Positions 51,214-64,000 of a stretch of DNA of 64,000 nucleotides are shown one piece after another; positions within the stretch are counted from its first letter, which is position 1; each line of letters opens with the position of its first letter. The DNA comes from Allacma fusca (lineage: Eukaryota > Arthropoda > Collembola > Symphypleona > Sminthuridae): positions 44,317,067 through 44,381,066 of the forward strand of contig OX359245.1 in NCBI GenBank assembly GCA_947179485.1, read 5' to 3'. Both the position numbers and the translations under genes were made by a program. The notes below the pieces were generated by a model. That model was not told where the DNA came from, made no database searches, and saw only the letters and a list, made by a program, of their open reading frames with translations.

Positions 51214-54200
51214 CTTGAGAAGGTTATTTTTTGATATTGCACCAAAGAAACAAACAAACAAAAAATAGGAAGAAGAGTTAAGTTTTATTGTCGTATATGA
51301 CGTAATCAAAAGAGCAATAGCTAACTGCTAATTTATTAGCAGTTGATTGCTATCTGTAGTGTGTGTAATTATTATTACAGCCCAGCTGCAATCTATCTAT
51401 CCACTGATGTCAATGCAGAGGAATTAAATTCCAATTGACTCCAGGACAATTTCCTTAGTCCTAAAACAGCTCTATACCCCTAAATTACAGTACAGTAACT
51501 AATAGTGGGCTTTTGCATGCAGAAAGTATTTACACACACACACACACACACAGAGGGACACGCACGCAAAAACTAACGTCACTCTCGGCGTCACTTTATT
51601 GTTACACTGAAGAGACTCCAAGGGAAAACTGATGATGATGATGATGATGATGCTGATGATGTTGATGATGTTAATGAGGATTGTTGTCACCTCAAAATGT
51701 AAAATACTATTGCGAACCTTCCTCTTATTATCACTCCTCAAAAGTTCAAAGGAGTCAAGATGGGTCAGAGAGTTAAAAATAAATGGACAAAATTGTAAGT
51801 ATCTGAACCAAAAGTAAGTCCATTGAACAAAAGTTTTGAATTTAATAATAAATTCTAGTCACACACAAGAGTTGAAAAATCCAAACACACTCACACACAC
51901 ACACACAAACACACACCTTTAGTAGATACACCACGCACAAACCCAAAACCAATGGTTCAAGGGAAGCAACGTAGGACAGAATAACTGGAGGACTTCGGAA
52001 ACCTTTCCAGTAAATCTATCAAAGTTGTTTATTGACGTGTAAATAGTATTTTCCCAACTCATGGACCGAACTTAGTATGGGGATCCCCCGGATAGGACAA
52101 AAAAAACCTTGAAAAGCCCAAATGTTTTTCTGTAGCACCATTCTGAGTCAATCCAATGTTTTTTTGCTTCTCTCTCTCTCTCTCTCTCTTTTTTTCTCTC
52201 TCGTTGAAAAGTCTTGATGAAGCAGAGGATTTCGGGGTACAAAGGTTTTGCATTAAATTTGCACAGATGTTGTTTTTTTTGTCTCTCTCTCTCTCTCTTT
52301 CCACCTTGTTAGGACTCTGTAACTCTGTACCTATCCTCCGTACTATTTACCATTGAAGACAGTATAATAATTACTGACAGAGACAGATGTTAATGTCCGT
52401 GGAAAACACAATTGGAAATAAAGGAGGTTTTGCACCGCTCTCCTACCTCTCTCTATAATAATTGTATGGACTTGTCTCTCCTATTGTGGCATATAGACTA
52501 CTACTACATGGAGCCCTCTGACTTAGGGAATTGAATGGTATTTATACAGGGAAATGTACAGTGGAACGACTGGTTGGCTCTAAACTGCACGCTCGTAGGT
52601 CATGGAATGCCAAGATTTGAAAGGGTTTCAACAGCATTAACTTTATATTACTGTTAAACACTGCATTTACTCACTGGCGTGCTCACACAACTTCCCATAT
52701 ATACATATATATATATATATATATAATTCACTCAAGTCTAGATATATACCTTTACCACACAATTCTCTCTGATAGGGGACACAGGTTCCAGGTTTCAATA
52801 TTACAATCTCTCTCTCTCTCTCTTGTAATACTAGTGTTGTATGAATGATGGCTCGACATTATTTCACAGTGATATTTCTATATAGATGTGATTACATATA
52901 CATACATTTGAAATATATACAATAGTTATTTTTTCTTTAACTGCACCCTATACAAATTTATACATTTGTGTATGTATACATATATTTGTATAGGAGGCAT
53001 ATATATCTATGTATATGTAAAATTATAGTTATGCAAATGTGTGCCCACAATATATACCCCATTGCATAGATATACATCTACAGTAATTATATATGACTCT
53101 GTATGACAATAGTATCAACATACTCATATCTATACTCACAAAATTCATAAGTCAAATGCAGAGCCCCATAGAGTCATCCTCATATGAGGGCTAAACAATA
53201 GGTTTAAAGTCTGGTTTAGAGTTGAAAAGGCAATTGAGAGAGAAAATATGTGGGATAATAAGCCTCCAATGACTCAAAGTATAGAGGATTGCATTGGAAT
53301 GGGGAGCTTAAAATATAAGTAAAACATTCACAAGTGCCACTCAAAAGCTCCTGAAAGTGTAGCTTAAAGGAATATTCTCAGGTAGTAACTGTTCGACCCC
53401 CCCCCCACACACACACACACATACACACACATACATACACATACACATATGTACATACACAGTATCTACTGTATAGAAATAGAGAGGTCTGCTCTCCAAT
53501 ATAACACACACACACTCATACACTACCATGCCCTGTAGCTTATGACTGGAGTTGAGAGAGCTGGAAATAAGAGAAGCAAAATGAAGATAAATATTAAAAT
53601 TTTTTACCTTTTCCACAATCACCTCTCCATCATAGACTCGTATAATAAAACATGTATAGGCAGGCTGGGAGGTGTCTATACAGTAAATTCCCCTTGTGTA
53701 GGGATACTCTTTTATAGGAACCCAATTTGAAGGGAATGCTCCAGTGAGAGGAAAAATGTAAATTATATTGGGATATAAGCATTAACGTGAGGAATTGTTT
53801 AGCTCCTTGAGGGAAATTCTTTTTAAAAAGAGACCCTATAAGATAGGAATAGTGGACTGTATTTATGGAGCATCAGTTTCCTATAATATTGACTCGCTCC
53901 GGCTAGCACTTACAAGCCTCGTTATGTTCTCTTGTTTAATTGGGAAGAGCGTATATGGAGGAGGTTGGGAATGGGACGTATGTATATTGAGTCCTATGTA
54001 TATGGTGAGTGTCTAATGTTAAGTACTAGGAATCCACAGGTGGGAAAGTTATGTAAAATTTTTGTTATATAAAACTCGTTTTCCCGATAAAACATAATAT
54101 ATTTGTGTATGTGGAAAAAAGGCATGCGGCAAAGCCAGCCTCATATCCCTCATCAGGAGGGGATTAATTATTAGTGTACATACAGGCTCCATTAGATATG

Positions 54201-55131
54201 CACATACATATGTACGTACTTACTTGGGGGCATAAATATACCCTGACTCATCTTCATTTGGAGCTTTTTCTTGTACAAGTTAAGCTGGAAGGTGACTTCT
54301 TGTCTGTTAATATTGTCGTACATATGATTATATGTAATAATGTACCTTAGCTAAAGCTATGTGTATGGATCCCAGGGAATATATGTCTGTATGTATTGTA
54401 TAAAAAGCATCCATGATAAAAAAAAAAGCTACCCATTTTAACGATCATTGAGTTAGTCACTCCTTGAAGAATACACTAAACTTTGGCCATTTCTGGAGCT
54501 GGATAATCAATGGATTTTTACTAGAATCTGGGATGGGAAATTTTAGTTTTTGCTCACAATAGTATAGACAATGGGTTAGAGCCATCAGGAGGGATGTACT
54601 GCTTTGAAGGAATAGATTGTATGTAGATATAATTAAATATTAGATATAAGTACAAAGAGACCCGTGCTTGGTGACAAAACAATCATTTTTACTCAACAGG
54701 AGGAAAAACCTGTTGGTTTTGATTTTAAACCCTTTTGCACCTGCCTCACACATCATAGCTCATTCCTTTGAGACTTTGCCACACACACACACACACGCTC
54801 ACACAAGAGAAATCTGACCAAAGCTGAATTTTTTGGCTGGGATTCAAGTCCTAGCGTTCAATGTAATTATAATTACATACATATGTGATTTGTTATTTTG
54901 TTTTATTTTTGCGTATGATTTTGTCTGATTTGAGCATCGGGTGTGCTGTGAGTGTATTATTGTGTCGTTGTGGAAATGTGTTTGTTGTAATTTGGTGAGC
55001 GGAGTGGCTGATTCCCAAAACATAAGGATATTATTATTATATTCTTGTTTAAAGTTGTAAATGCTTTTGTCACTTTGAGATCCCCATGGAACATGTATAC
55101 ATCTTTTCTGGCCCAATGAAGGCAGGATAAT

Positions 55132-55133
<2 letters not shown>

Positions 55134-55187
<54 letters not shown>
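55134..55187. repeat. GA microsatellite
   Basis: About 27 GA units, the longest dinucleotide tract in the window. Confidence 0.95.
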
Positions 55188-55193
<6 letters not shown>

Positions 55194-58076
55194 TAGGTTT
55201 ATTGTGCATTGTTACAGTCAAGACAAGCGTTGATGCTGTTTATCTTTATTTTTCTATAATAATAATAATTACATTTACTTACCATATATAGCCAAATAAA
55301 TTGTCGTGAGGACATTTGTAATTCCTATTAAAATGTGCCTTTTGGGAGGTGCATAAATTTAGAAATGCGACGTAAAATGTCTGGCTTGTGTATAAAGTCT
55401 ACAAAAAGTATGGAAATGTCTGGATTCTTTTTTTATTTTCATTTGTTTGAAATGGCTTTTTAGCAGGAAAAACGTTATCTAGTAGAATCATACATATATG
55501 AGAGTTGGTGTTTGAAAACTGTTGTGGGAGAAAAGGATTTTAATTGTGTATGCCTGTGTAGTACATACATACTTACGTAACAAAAGATTTCAATTCCTGG
55601 TAACTCTTTTTGAGCCTCTCTGACTGGAAATATTTCCATGAGGCTTGGGAAGGGGTGAAACCTTCTGGAAACGTTTATTTATCCAGCGAGTGTTTATTTA
55701 CTGATTAGCAAATAAATTCCCATTTGGTTACATTTCCAATTACAGTCATTTTTGAATCGTTAATCAGCCTGCATTTAAATACTGATTGCAACATCGCATT
55801 CCGAAACAATTTTTTTAGTTGTTTTCATATAGATAAATAATGGGAAAAAACCCTGCCAATAGCTATGTTTTGAATAACAAATTCTAGGAAAATTCCATGG
55901 AATGAATAAACATGACTACAGCATAGCTGGGCGTCCGGATGCACCCAAGAAGGAGCATAAAATCCAATTTGGGCAAAATAAATTGAATTTAATTACTGCC
56001 AGGGTGACAGAGTGCATTCCTCAAGCATCACGTCCTGATTTGGAGAAAATTCCTTGTGTGTCATGGTATTTATTATATATAATTTGCTATATTGTAATCT
56101 AGTCGTGGGTGCAAAATGAAAATAGCTCAGAAACGAAACGATGTTCATGACGTGAGAAAAGACAATAATGTTGTTTTAACAGCTACAATTAAATTGAGGC
56201 TTCATTTCTTATCATTCATTATTACTGGAAGGTTCCAAACGCGATCTTTCATAAAATAACTGTCAAGAGCTAGTTTTAGAAATTTATTTATTGTTACATC
56301 GTTTATTAGGCATGTCAGTTCAGTTTAAATTGTCAATCCCACATTGGCATTTTGAATCAAATAGAAACGGGATGAAAAACACCGTTTTTCAAAATTCTTG
56401 AATGTTCTTAAAACTCAGAAAATCTGGAATTATTCAAGTTCCCCGATCCAATGCGATTCCCTACATTTTTAGGAAAGCCCAGATCCTTAATAACGCCATT
56501 TTGATATCCATGGAGTCAATATTGCACGAATGGATTATTTGAATTGAACTACCTTTTTGTATCAGTAGTCCACTAATGAGGTTACAACAGATTTTCGTGG
56601 AAATTTGTTGGCCCGTTTGATAAAAAATTATTTTCACAACTTCACACGTACAGGCAGTACATGAAAAACATACGCATTGGAAGAGCCCATCAGTCACAAC
56701 CGATGACAGTTAACTAACCGGTTAAGTTCCTTGATGAATGCCAATAAGGATTACGTATTAAGGGATGCTTTGAAAACAATTATTCCAAAAATGAATCTAA
56801 TTCTTTAACAATAATTCAATTTTAAAAGTTTTGTAAAAACATTAATATAATTTCATGTTTTCAGCTTTTTGAAAAAAGTTTGTAATTTTACAATGTGAAA
56901 GAAGGTTAGTTTTGATAGTTTAGCAGTTAATTGTAGAGAGCCCGAAGATGAACACAGTCTTTCGTTCGAAAGCTTGCTATTTATAATAAAGAATGGATTC
57001 CACTGAAACCAATTTAAATGTGAAAAATAACTAATCTTTTTTAGTTTCAGAGCTATTAAAACATTTTCTATGCTGCCAAAAGAAGCTGGGAGGGGGCATC
57101 TGGATATTATCAATGCTACGGTGAAGTCTGTTCATTAAAATGTTGTAAATATTGTGGACGATGGTGTCTGGGTATCAAATGCGTCATTATCGTGGGAGAT
57201 TTGAGTACAAATATTCACAAACCTCTCTCACGAAACCTGACCGGTATCATTTAAAGCTAACCAACCCTACAAATCTTTCATAAACAAACACTAAAACTAT
57301 AATAAACGAAGCTACTCAAATATTCCAAACTTGGTTATTATTTTCACTGAGACCGTATGGCGTCTTTTCACAAGCCATTGAAATTTTATGTACATGGAAA
57401 ATGAACTTACATTTCTAACCGGTAATCACTATGCACTTGTTACTTTAATGTCATAAAATAAACCTTGTCCAGAAGTATCTACCTTTCAACTTCTATTCGA
57501 TTCCAACAAATATTGATCTAATTTATTTCTTCACATATTATATTGAATCCAATTATGATTCAAATGATTCATTCCAGAAAATATAAATGCATAGAATTCA
57601 AAATACCAGATAATCCCAGTAGTGTTTGACAGTTCTTTTCATGTACGCTTAAGATATGAAAGACTGCGTTAACATCACTTGCAACTACAACAAAATAATG
57701 AAAATACATTTCGAGCAAGAAATAACCATTTTTGACATGTTAAAACCTGAAAAACCCAATATGGGAAAAGTTCAGAATTGAAAACGAACAAAATTTTTAG
57801 TTAAATTTTAGTCTAATTTCTTTAATGCCAACTGCTCGGAAATGGACAACTATTTCCCAATTAGCAACTACCCCGTGCAGGTGACCCTTAAAGGCGCAAC
57901 TACCTGGTTAATTTTCTAGAGGGCAACATTGTATCAATTTGTCAGGTATCTAGGTCAAAAATATTTTGAAATTTGATCATTTTAATTAGTTTCCCAACAA
58001 CCTGAGCAGTGTAATTTTCGAAAAATTCCCAATTTTTAAAGCTTGGCAACTACATGGGTACAGAGATGTTTAAAAT

Positions 58077-58202
58077 AGCAACTACCCTTACGTTTAAAAA
58101 CTAGACATTTCTAAAAACAGCAACTACCCTTACATTTAAAAACTAGACATTTCTAAAAACAGCAGCTACCCTGACGTTTAAAAACTGTATATTTCTAAAA
58201 AC
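58077..58202. repeat. 42-bp tandem repeat, three copies
   Basis: Units 58077-58118, 58119-58160 and 58161-58202, beginning AGCAACTACCCTTACGTTTA, with a partial fourth to about 58218. Copies 1 and 2 differ by one base; copy 3 by several. The GCAACTACC head motif also recurs outside the array between 57860 and 58280. Confidence 0.92.
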
Positions 58203-58804
58203 AGCGACTGCCATTTCGTCTGACAACTACCAAGGTACAAAATTTTGTCGAAATTGGAGAGTGACCCTGGTTTTGACAACTACAGGGGTAAGTTTTGGCA
58301 ACAGCCCGGGGTCACGAAAATTTGTCATACCCTATTCAAACATTAGCCCCACAAAAAAAATTGCCTAACAAGGCAATATTTTATAAACAGAAGAATATAC
58401 AACTGAATTTCCTATAACGAGGTCCTTTTTAACGATTCCTTATTAATTAGCCCATGATTTAGATTCGCTGGAAAAAACAGCAATCTCTCACTTCTACGGA
58501 TAACTTCCTTACAACAGCAACAGTAATGAGACATATTTCCATTTCCCTCAGTAATAATTTTTTTAAAATATTTTTTGAATATTTCATTACAAAATTTTGT
58601 TCCTTTCGTGCTGCTCTCTTGTGGAGTACTCCAGCGTTAAATTTAAGACCCACTCCCCCTCCACCAAACGCCCAGCACTGAACAACAAAACTTGACTCAA
58701 TTCAAACAGCCTCGGGAAGGTTGTACGGCCGAACGTTCTATGTCTCTTATTTTTCGCGGTTACATTTAAATTCCAAGAGCATTTCTATTGCAAATTTACA
58801 CTGC

Positions 58805-59010
58805 TGCCCTAGTCTAGTCAGACTTGACTAGGAAAGACTAGACTTGACTAGACTAGGAGGTAAAATGCGCGTAAAAGAATTGACTTGACTTGACTACGCA
58901 TGGTGTTAATATTATGAGACTTGACTAGAATAGACTAGGGAAACTTCCGAAATCACAGGACTTGACTAGACTTGACTTGCATGACTTTGTGGAAAAGCTA
59001 GTCAAGTCAC
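58805..59010. repeat. Subterminal GACTTGACTA motif cluster
   Basis: About ten copies of TTGACT/AGTCAA-type motifs (GACTTGACTA, TAGACTAG, CTAGTCAAGTC) in 200 bp, at the left end of the second hAT element. Confidence 0.8.
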
Positions 59011-59212
59011 AATAACTTGTGGCTCCCTCGTGTAGCTGAAAATCAAATATAGAAAGTCAGCGTGGAATTCCATGGTGCACATTATTATCATCGTCGGTAC
59101 TGTTTTGTATGCTTAAGTATATGGTTTCATTTTGAAGGATCAAAACACAAAATTCTCCTCTAAACGTCGAAATGTTAAGAAAAACCACAATATTTAGTTA
59201 CACAACTTAAGA

Positions 59213-62200
59213 ATGGCTTCGAAGCGAAAACTGAAGAATACCCATCGTACCTACGTAACTTTAGAAACAGCAGTGGAAGAAACGCCGGTAATACCAAAAA
59301 AAGTGAAGGTGATTTGTAAAAAGCGTTCTGAATTGCTTCAAAAAGCGCAAACAAAAGAAATTATATCTTGTGATCTAAAGAATAAATCTGCAGGGACCCA
59401 TGACGCAGAAACAGCACAAAATGTTACGAAAAATTTTCCTAGCACCAGCAAGAAAGTCAGTAACGATTGGCTCACTAAGTTAAGTAGTAAACACAAAAAT
59501 CAGAGCGAAATTCCTCCTGAATTGCATCAAGAAGTTAATGTGGAATACCAGTCTCCACAAAACAACGATTCCTCAGATTTTGGTCAAAATACGATTACCG
59601 ACGAAGTGGAAACAGGAACTAAAGTGATGAAGCGGAAGGATTACGTGCTGAATTGCCGTCAGTGCAATGATGCATTTATTTATGTGGGCCATAAGTACCG
59701 TGTAGTTGACGGAGTGGTCGATTGTAAGATAGCTTCAGGTATTGTGGCAAAATGTCAATATTGTAATCAATCCTTGACATACCAAAACCCCTCAAACGGA
59801 GGAACTTCAAACCTTATTAGGCATTTAAAGGTAGGTGAAATTGTAACACTGTTTTCCGATTAAAAACGATTTAATTTTATATTGGCTTTCTAGAATCGTC
59901 ATCTTCCCGAATATGAAAAGATGAAGGTAAATATGCCAAAGGAACTACAGGGAGAGAAATCTACTATGGCTGATTGGTTGGGATCTTCGAAACAGGCTTC
60001 AAAATACCGTTCCTTAGAACCTATTCAAAAACGATTCAACCAAGCGCTACAATATTGTATCTGCAAAGATAAATTGCCCATGAACTTGGTCAACGGAGTT
60101 GGATTTCAGAATTTAGTTCATACAATGGACCCTAAAATCAATATCCCCAGTCGATCAACGGTCCATCGTCGCCTGAAGAAAGATTTCGACTCGCTGTTAA
60201 ATAATGTTAAAATTAATCATTGTTTAATTATTTAAAGCTCCCTGACAAAGTTTTGCCCCGCTCGAAATGATTTTAATTAAGGCTCAACAAGGGCTGGTAT
60301 GTTACTAGTGTACCCGGGTTCTGGGTATCGGATCGGTTTGGGTCTCCCCAAGTACTCAACGAACTGCTACACAAATATTATGCCTACAAGTAAGGTTAGG
60401 TATGCCATCACAAGTAATTTAAAATAGGAAAGTACTCCGACAAAAATTTCTTAATTTACTCTTCCCGGTACTTTGAACCGGAGTATTTACGAATATTTCT
60501 AGAATCTTTGTTCGTGTTTCTACCAAATGTTAAAAAAATGTTTCCCAATTATATCCCAAGATTTGACAACATACAGTAAGAACGCAAAGGTGTAAAACCG
60601 ATAAAGTTCAAATAGATAATTTAACAAATTGAGTTTTTCAATTTTAAAATCTGTGTCCCCGTCGGTAGTCACTCCGAAAATTAAATAAGATCCAATATTA
60701 CAAGTTTGATTTATTCCTTGATGACTTTGTCATCAATGTCAATATAAATCACTACCGTACTTTGTTAGTTTTAATTTTAATAAAAACAATTTTATTGTCC
60801 CAGTCGACATAAACTTTGTCGTTCCCGTTCCCAACTGACTATCTACGGAGCTGAGATAGTTTTGTTATTAACATGCTTTCCGCCTAAGATGATATGAGGA
60901 AAGTTTGATGCCCATAAAACCAATTCACCGTGTCTACTCTATAGTCGCAAATACTATCAATTATTTACTCGTAGATACAAAATTTGAATTTTTATTTAAA
61001 TATTTTAGGTAATTCTAAAGATGAAAAAATTGTTATGTACAGCCTACAAAGGAATTATATCTCTAGACGGGTGGAAAAGTCGTCGTAAGAATTCTAGCCT
61101 TCAAGTATCATTTCATTGACAGTGAATGGAAGCTTAGGAATGTGACGCTGGCAATTAAAAGTCTTAACGTCAGTCAAACATCTGATACCATCAAACAATG
61201 CTACGATGATGTTATTCGGCAATATGGTCTAGGAGACAAGGTTTGTTTTCGATTTTTAAGTTGTAAAAACAAATATAATGGATTTTGAAACAGTAGAAAA
61301 TATTACCATTATTATAAACTAAAACGATATGGTACAGTCAAACCAAATAAGTTTATCGTTAGTTACCATGCACCATTTAAAAGAACATTCTATTTTTGGT
61401 TTCGGTGCATTGTCAATGATAATATTCACATGAATAAACTTCTTGCAAAGCTGCTTGCGAGTATCAGGTAGTACCTGAAAAATACCCGTCGGATCGGGTT
61501 CGGGTTAGTTAAAATAAAGTACTCGATTCTCGGGGCGAGTGCGGGTAGTTGTAAGATCCGCACCTGAAAAGTCAGGTCGGGTTGCCTTCAAGTTCGGGTA
61601 TAAATGAAATACCTGAACCCGAACTTGACATTTCAGGTTATTTGCAGGTATTTATTTCCTCAAACAAAATTCAAATTTCACGTGAATGAAACCTTCAATT
61701 ATGAATGCAATATTTATAAGGGCACTTGGTTGGGAAAACAGGGTGGTATGGGTCAAATTTTTATGGAATATTCTTCACAGGTAAAAATATTTCTGGCAGC
61801 GAAAATCTCAAATGGAAGGGATTGTTTTGAGAACAGGAATTTTTAAATACGTTTACCTTATTTTGGCACCTTTTTGGAACCTTTCTAATTTGTTGGCGTG
61901 TTTCGGGAAATTTTGTTTTGTGAAAATGGGGATTTTTAGATTTGGTCGCACTTATTTGATAGGGATTTAACGTCGTGTACTGATATTATTTTTGCCAATA
62001 GGGATATTTTAAATCGTTCAGTACCTCCCAGCAGTGACATAAGATTCAGCATTAAAATTCGGAAAAGTTCTTTCAGGAAGATTTACAAAAATCAAATCCC
62101 TACAGGGAGGTCGAATACTAAAGTGTTTAGCAAACCGACAACCATGCTTGTGTGGTAATTATCTATGAGAGTTAAAGTTCAACGGTTTTTTATTTGATGA

Positions 62201-63540
62201 TTAGAAGCAAGTAATAATTTATATATATTTATCATGAACTTTAAGTGTTTAAATAGAAACTAATTGTAAGTGTACAACATGAGTGAATAAGTAACCGAAA
62301 TCGTTAAAGAATTAAATCAGAGTGAAGATGACAGGAGAAAGACCACAGGCCAGTGAAGAAATCACAATTACAGCCATTTCACTTACTGTGATTAGATTCA
62401 TAAACTCTCCTGCATTTTGAGTCTGTTTACTCAAACGTTTAGGGCTATCAATAAGATTAACATACGGGCGATTGCAATACCTGAAAGTCAAGTGCGGGTT
62501 CAGGTTCGGGTCGGATCCGAATTTCAGGTAATTTTTCAATTTCGGGTATTCTAGTTATTCCCGACGAAAAATACCTGACAAGTATTTGCCCGTATCCGAC
62601 TGAGCAAGTTCGGGTCGAAGAAAATTTTTACCTGAAATATCAGGTTCGGGTCGGGTTCAGGTGCGGATCCTAATTTTTTAATACCTGAAAGCATCTCTGA
62701 GTCCTAGTTTTAATAATTACATAAACGTACCATTTGTTTCTGTTTTGTGACATTGAGATTTAAGCGATTGTACCCCCTAAAAATATTTATTCCCTGTTCT
62801 TAGTTGCTGGGTTCGAAGTTGAAGATGAACTATGAATGTTCTACTTGGCTACCTGGTATTTTAATTATTATATAAATTCCATGATTAAATTATTCGCCCA
62901 CTATGAAGGGGGTGGAAAATATTTTCTACGGGTTAAGATCTGTTATTTTAGTTTGCCTTACCATATGTTCTTGTAGTTTCACAATTACAGTGCTTGATTT
63001 TTTGTACAAAATAAATCTCTTATACAATTGTTTTACTTTGGGTTTATAGGTGGCATTTGTAATGACCGATTCGGGAGCAAACATGGTCAAGGCATTCCAG
63101 TCTCTTAAAAATACAACAAATGAACTAAACACGGTTACTAATTCTGACGAGAGTGATAGCTCAAGCGATGTGGAGGAATTATCAAATACCGAGGATGCTG
63201 CCATATTGTTCTGTGAAGATGATTCCGAAGATGATTCAATTAGTGAAATTGATATAGATTCTTCCCCAGAAATTACAGAAAAATTGACAGATATTTTCAA
63301 TGAAACAACACAGCATTTACGATGTACGGCTCACCAGCTGCAATTAGCCATAAATGACGCAATGAAGGACACACACGTCGCGGAGTTTTTGGACTACATA
63401 AATTCCGTGATTCATTTCTTCAATACCAATGGCGTTTACCTGTCAAAGTTAAGAGATTCTGTTGGAAAAGGGTTGTTAAAAAAATCGTCGACGCGGTGGA
63501 ATTACTGGGTGGATGCCTTACACACACATGCATCACAGAG
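59213..63540 (+). pseudogene. hAT transposase, one frameshift, C-terminus outside window
   Basis: Exons 59213-59830, 59894-60205, 61009-61240 and 63050-63540 use GT..AG junctions. The first exon encodes a basic N-terminus and a BED-type finger (KCQYC, later IRHLKNRH across the first intron) with all four ligands. Exon 2 has MADWLGSSKQ and SRSTVHRRL. Exon 3 starts LDGWKS and must change frame near 61110 to read KYHFIDSEWKLRNVTLAI, because the exon carries one extra base and a stop otherwise. Exon 4 has the catalytic-core VMTDSGANM, an acidic Ser/Asp/Glu insert, HLRCTAHQLQLAIND and STRWNYW, ending at an AG/GT donor. The remaining core and dimerisation domain should follow beyond 63540 but are not seen before 64000. 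It is probably inactive unless the extra base is an error. Confidence 0.8.
61446..62699. mobile_element. Nested non-autonomous transposon in hAT intron
   Basis: A 1.25-kb segment in the intron between transposase exons 3 and 4. Its left end starts CAAAGCTGCTTGCGAGTATC and its right end, read inward, CAGAGATGCTTTCAGG. Both sides contain clustered ACCTGAACC/GGGTTCGGGT motifs. The flanks ACTTCTTG and AGTCCTAG match at only five of eight positions, so the target duplication is weak. No transposase lies inside. Boundaries are inferred. Confidence 0.5.
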
Positions 63541-64000
63541 GTACTATACAACTGGCGTAACTCTTGTAATTGCCCTTTACCTACATAGACATGGTGGTGG
63601 AAAATTGATGCTTTTGTTTTAAAGAAACAAAATTGTTAGTCCAAATTTCTTTCAGAATTGCTTTTTACCAAAATTGTGATATTTATATTGTGGCAATTGT
63701 CCCTTTGTGGTATAGTGGAAATAATCGCTTTATAGTAGTAACGAGTAAACAAATTTTGCCCCCCTCACGATTTCTGAATTTCCAACAAAACATGTTCGCA
63801 CATACTCTGAGTAAACTACTTAACGGTACACTGGTTATCTCAAAACTCCTTTGCAATTTTAAAAAATGACCAAAAAGTCAATTTAAGATTCAAAATTGGA
63901 AATTCTAAATATAATTTAATATGGAGAATGGAAATGACAATACCTTCACAAATATGTTCCATTTGCCCGTAATTTGCTGCTTCTTCTGAAAATACTAATA

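Larger units (their letters stand above)
51214..58798. other. 7.6-kb interval without recognised genes
   Basis: Probably intron and 5' part of the minus-strand membrane-protein gene at its left end. It contains microsatellites: CA at 51532-51552, GAT at 51630-51672, CA at 51890-51906, CT near 52168-52189, AT near 52695-52724, CA near 53401-53442 and 54780-54797, and GA at 55134-55187. A minus-strand candidate exon at 55398-55283 (open for 38 codons, TTTTTGTAG acceptor, GTAAGT donor) does not match the phase of the exon at 51213. Right of 57.8 kb are GCAACTACC motifs. Confidence 0.4.
58799..64000 (+). mobile_element. Second hAT element, 3' end outside the window
   Basis: The left end is inferred near 58799 (CACTGCTGCCCTAGTC). 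It is followed by a 180-bp cluster of GACTTGACTA-type motifs in both orientations, the same subterminal organisation as the hAT at 3.15 kb but with a different motif. Transposase exons begin at 59213. The C-terminal dimerisation domain and the right end are not in the window, so the boundary and the target duplication cannot be checked. Confidence 0.7.

Noticed and set aside
52156..52356. Ser/Leu-rich frames over CT/GA tracts, here and at 39661-39852, 46253-46615 and 54844-55221
   Set aside because: Translations of dinucleotide repeats.
55283..55398. Candidate minus-strand exon with acceptor and strong GTAAGT donor, 38 open codons
   Set aside because: It ends in phase 2 while the nearest downstream exon (51213-50994) needs phase 0, and no family resemblance was seen.
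1..64000. tRNA, rRNA, CRISPR arrays or bacterial operons
   Set aside because: I saw no cloverleaf-like sequence, ribosomal sequence or spaced direct repeats of that kind; the spliced genes show the DNA is eukaryotic.

Overview
The window is eukaryotic, AT-rich and intron-bearing, and almost certainly comes from an arthropod. Three receptor-like genes, two of them with the insect gustatory-receptor C-terminal motif (TYLxxxxQF), point that way, as does a GH20 beta-hexosaminidase. A springtail (Collembola) is my best guess, but it is an inference and the species is not determined.

Layout. 1-2.7 kb: a three-exon divergent 7TM chemoreceptor-like gene (+). 3.15-7.24 kb: a complete hAT DNA transposon with a 20-bp perfect terminal inverted repeat, a perfect 8-bp target duplication and a 12-exon transposase whose reading phase stays open from start to stop. 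7.9-10.6 kb: an eight-exon beta-hexosaminidase (-). 12.4-16.4 kb: a tandem pair of gustatory receptors (-) with identical C-terminal intron positions. 18.2-19.85 kb: an intron-free FAD oxidase resembling bacterial cholesterol oxidase (+), broken by a cluster of frame jumps. 21.1-23.1 kb: a seven-exon NUDT18-type Nudix hydrolase (-).

From about 24 to 58 kb the texture changes: few genes, many CA/GA microsatellites, a 63-bp minisatellite, a 5'-truncated retroposon and an intronic inverted repeat. The only gene I can support here is the 3' part of a minus-strand single-pass membrane protein: four exons spread over 15 kb, including a 36-nt micro-exon. Its upstream exons were not found. From 58.8 kb to the window end lies a second, frameshifted hAT element, with a smaller transposon apparently nested in one intron.

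The genes do not form a pathway. The window reads as ordinary arthropod accessory territory (chemoreceptors, a possible horizontally acquired oxidase, mobile DNA) next to a gene with very long introns. All exon boundaries were placed by eye from splice signals, phase continuity and family knowledge; no alignment was run.
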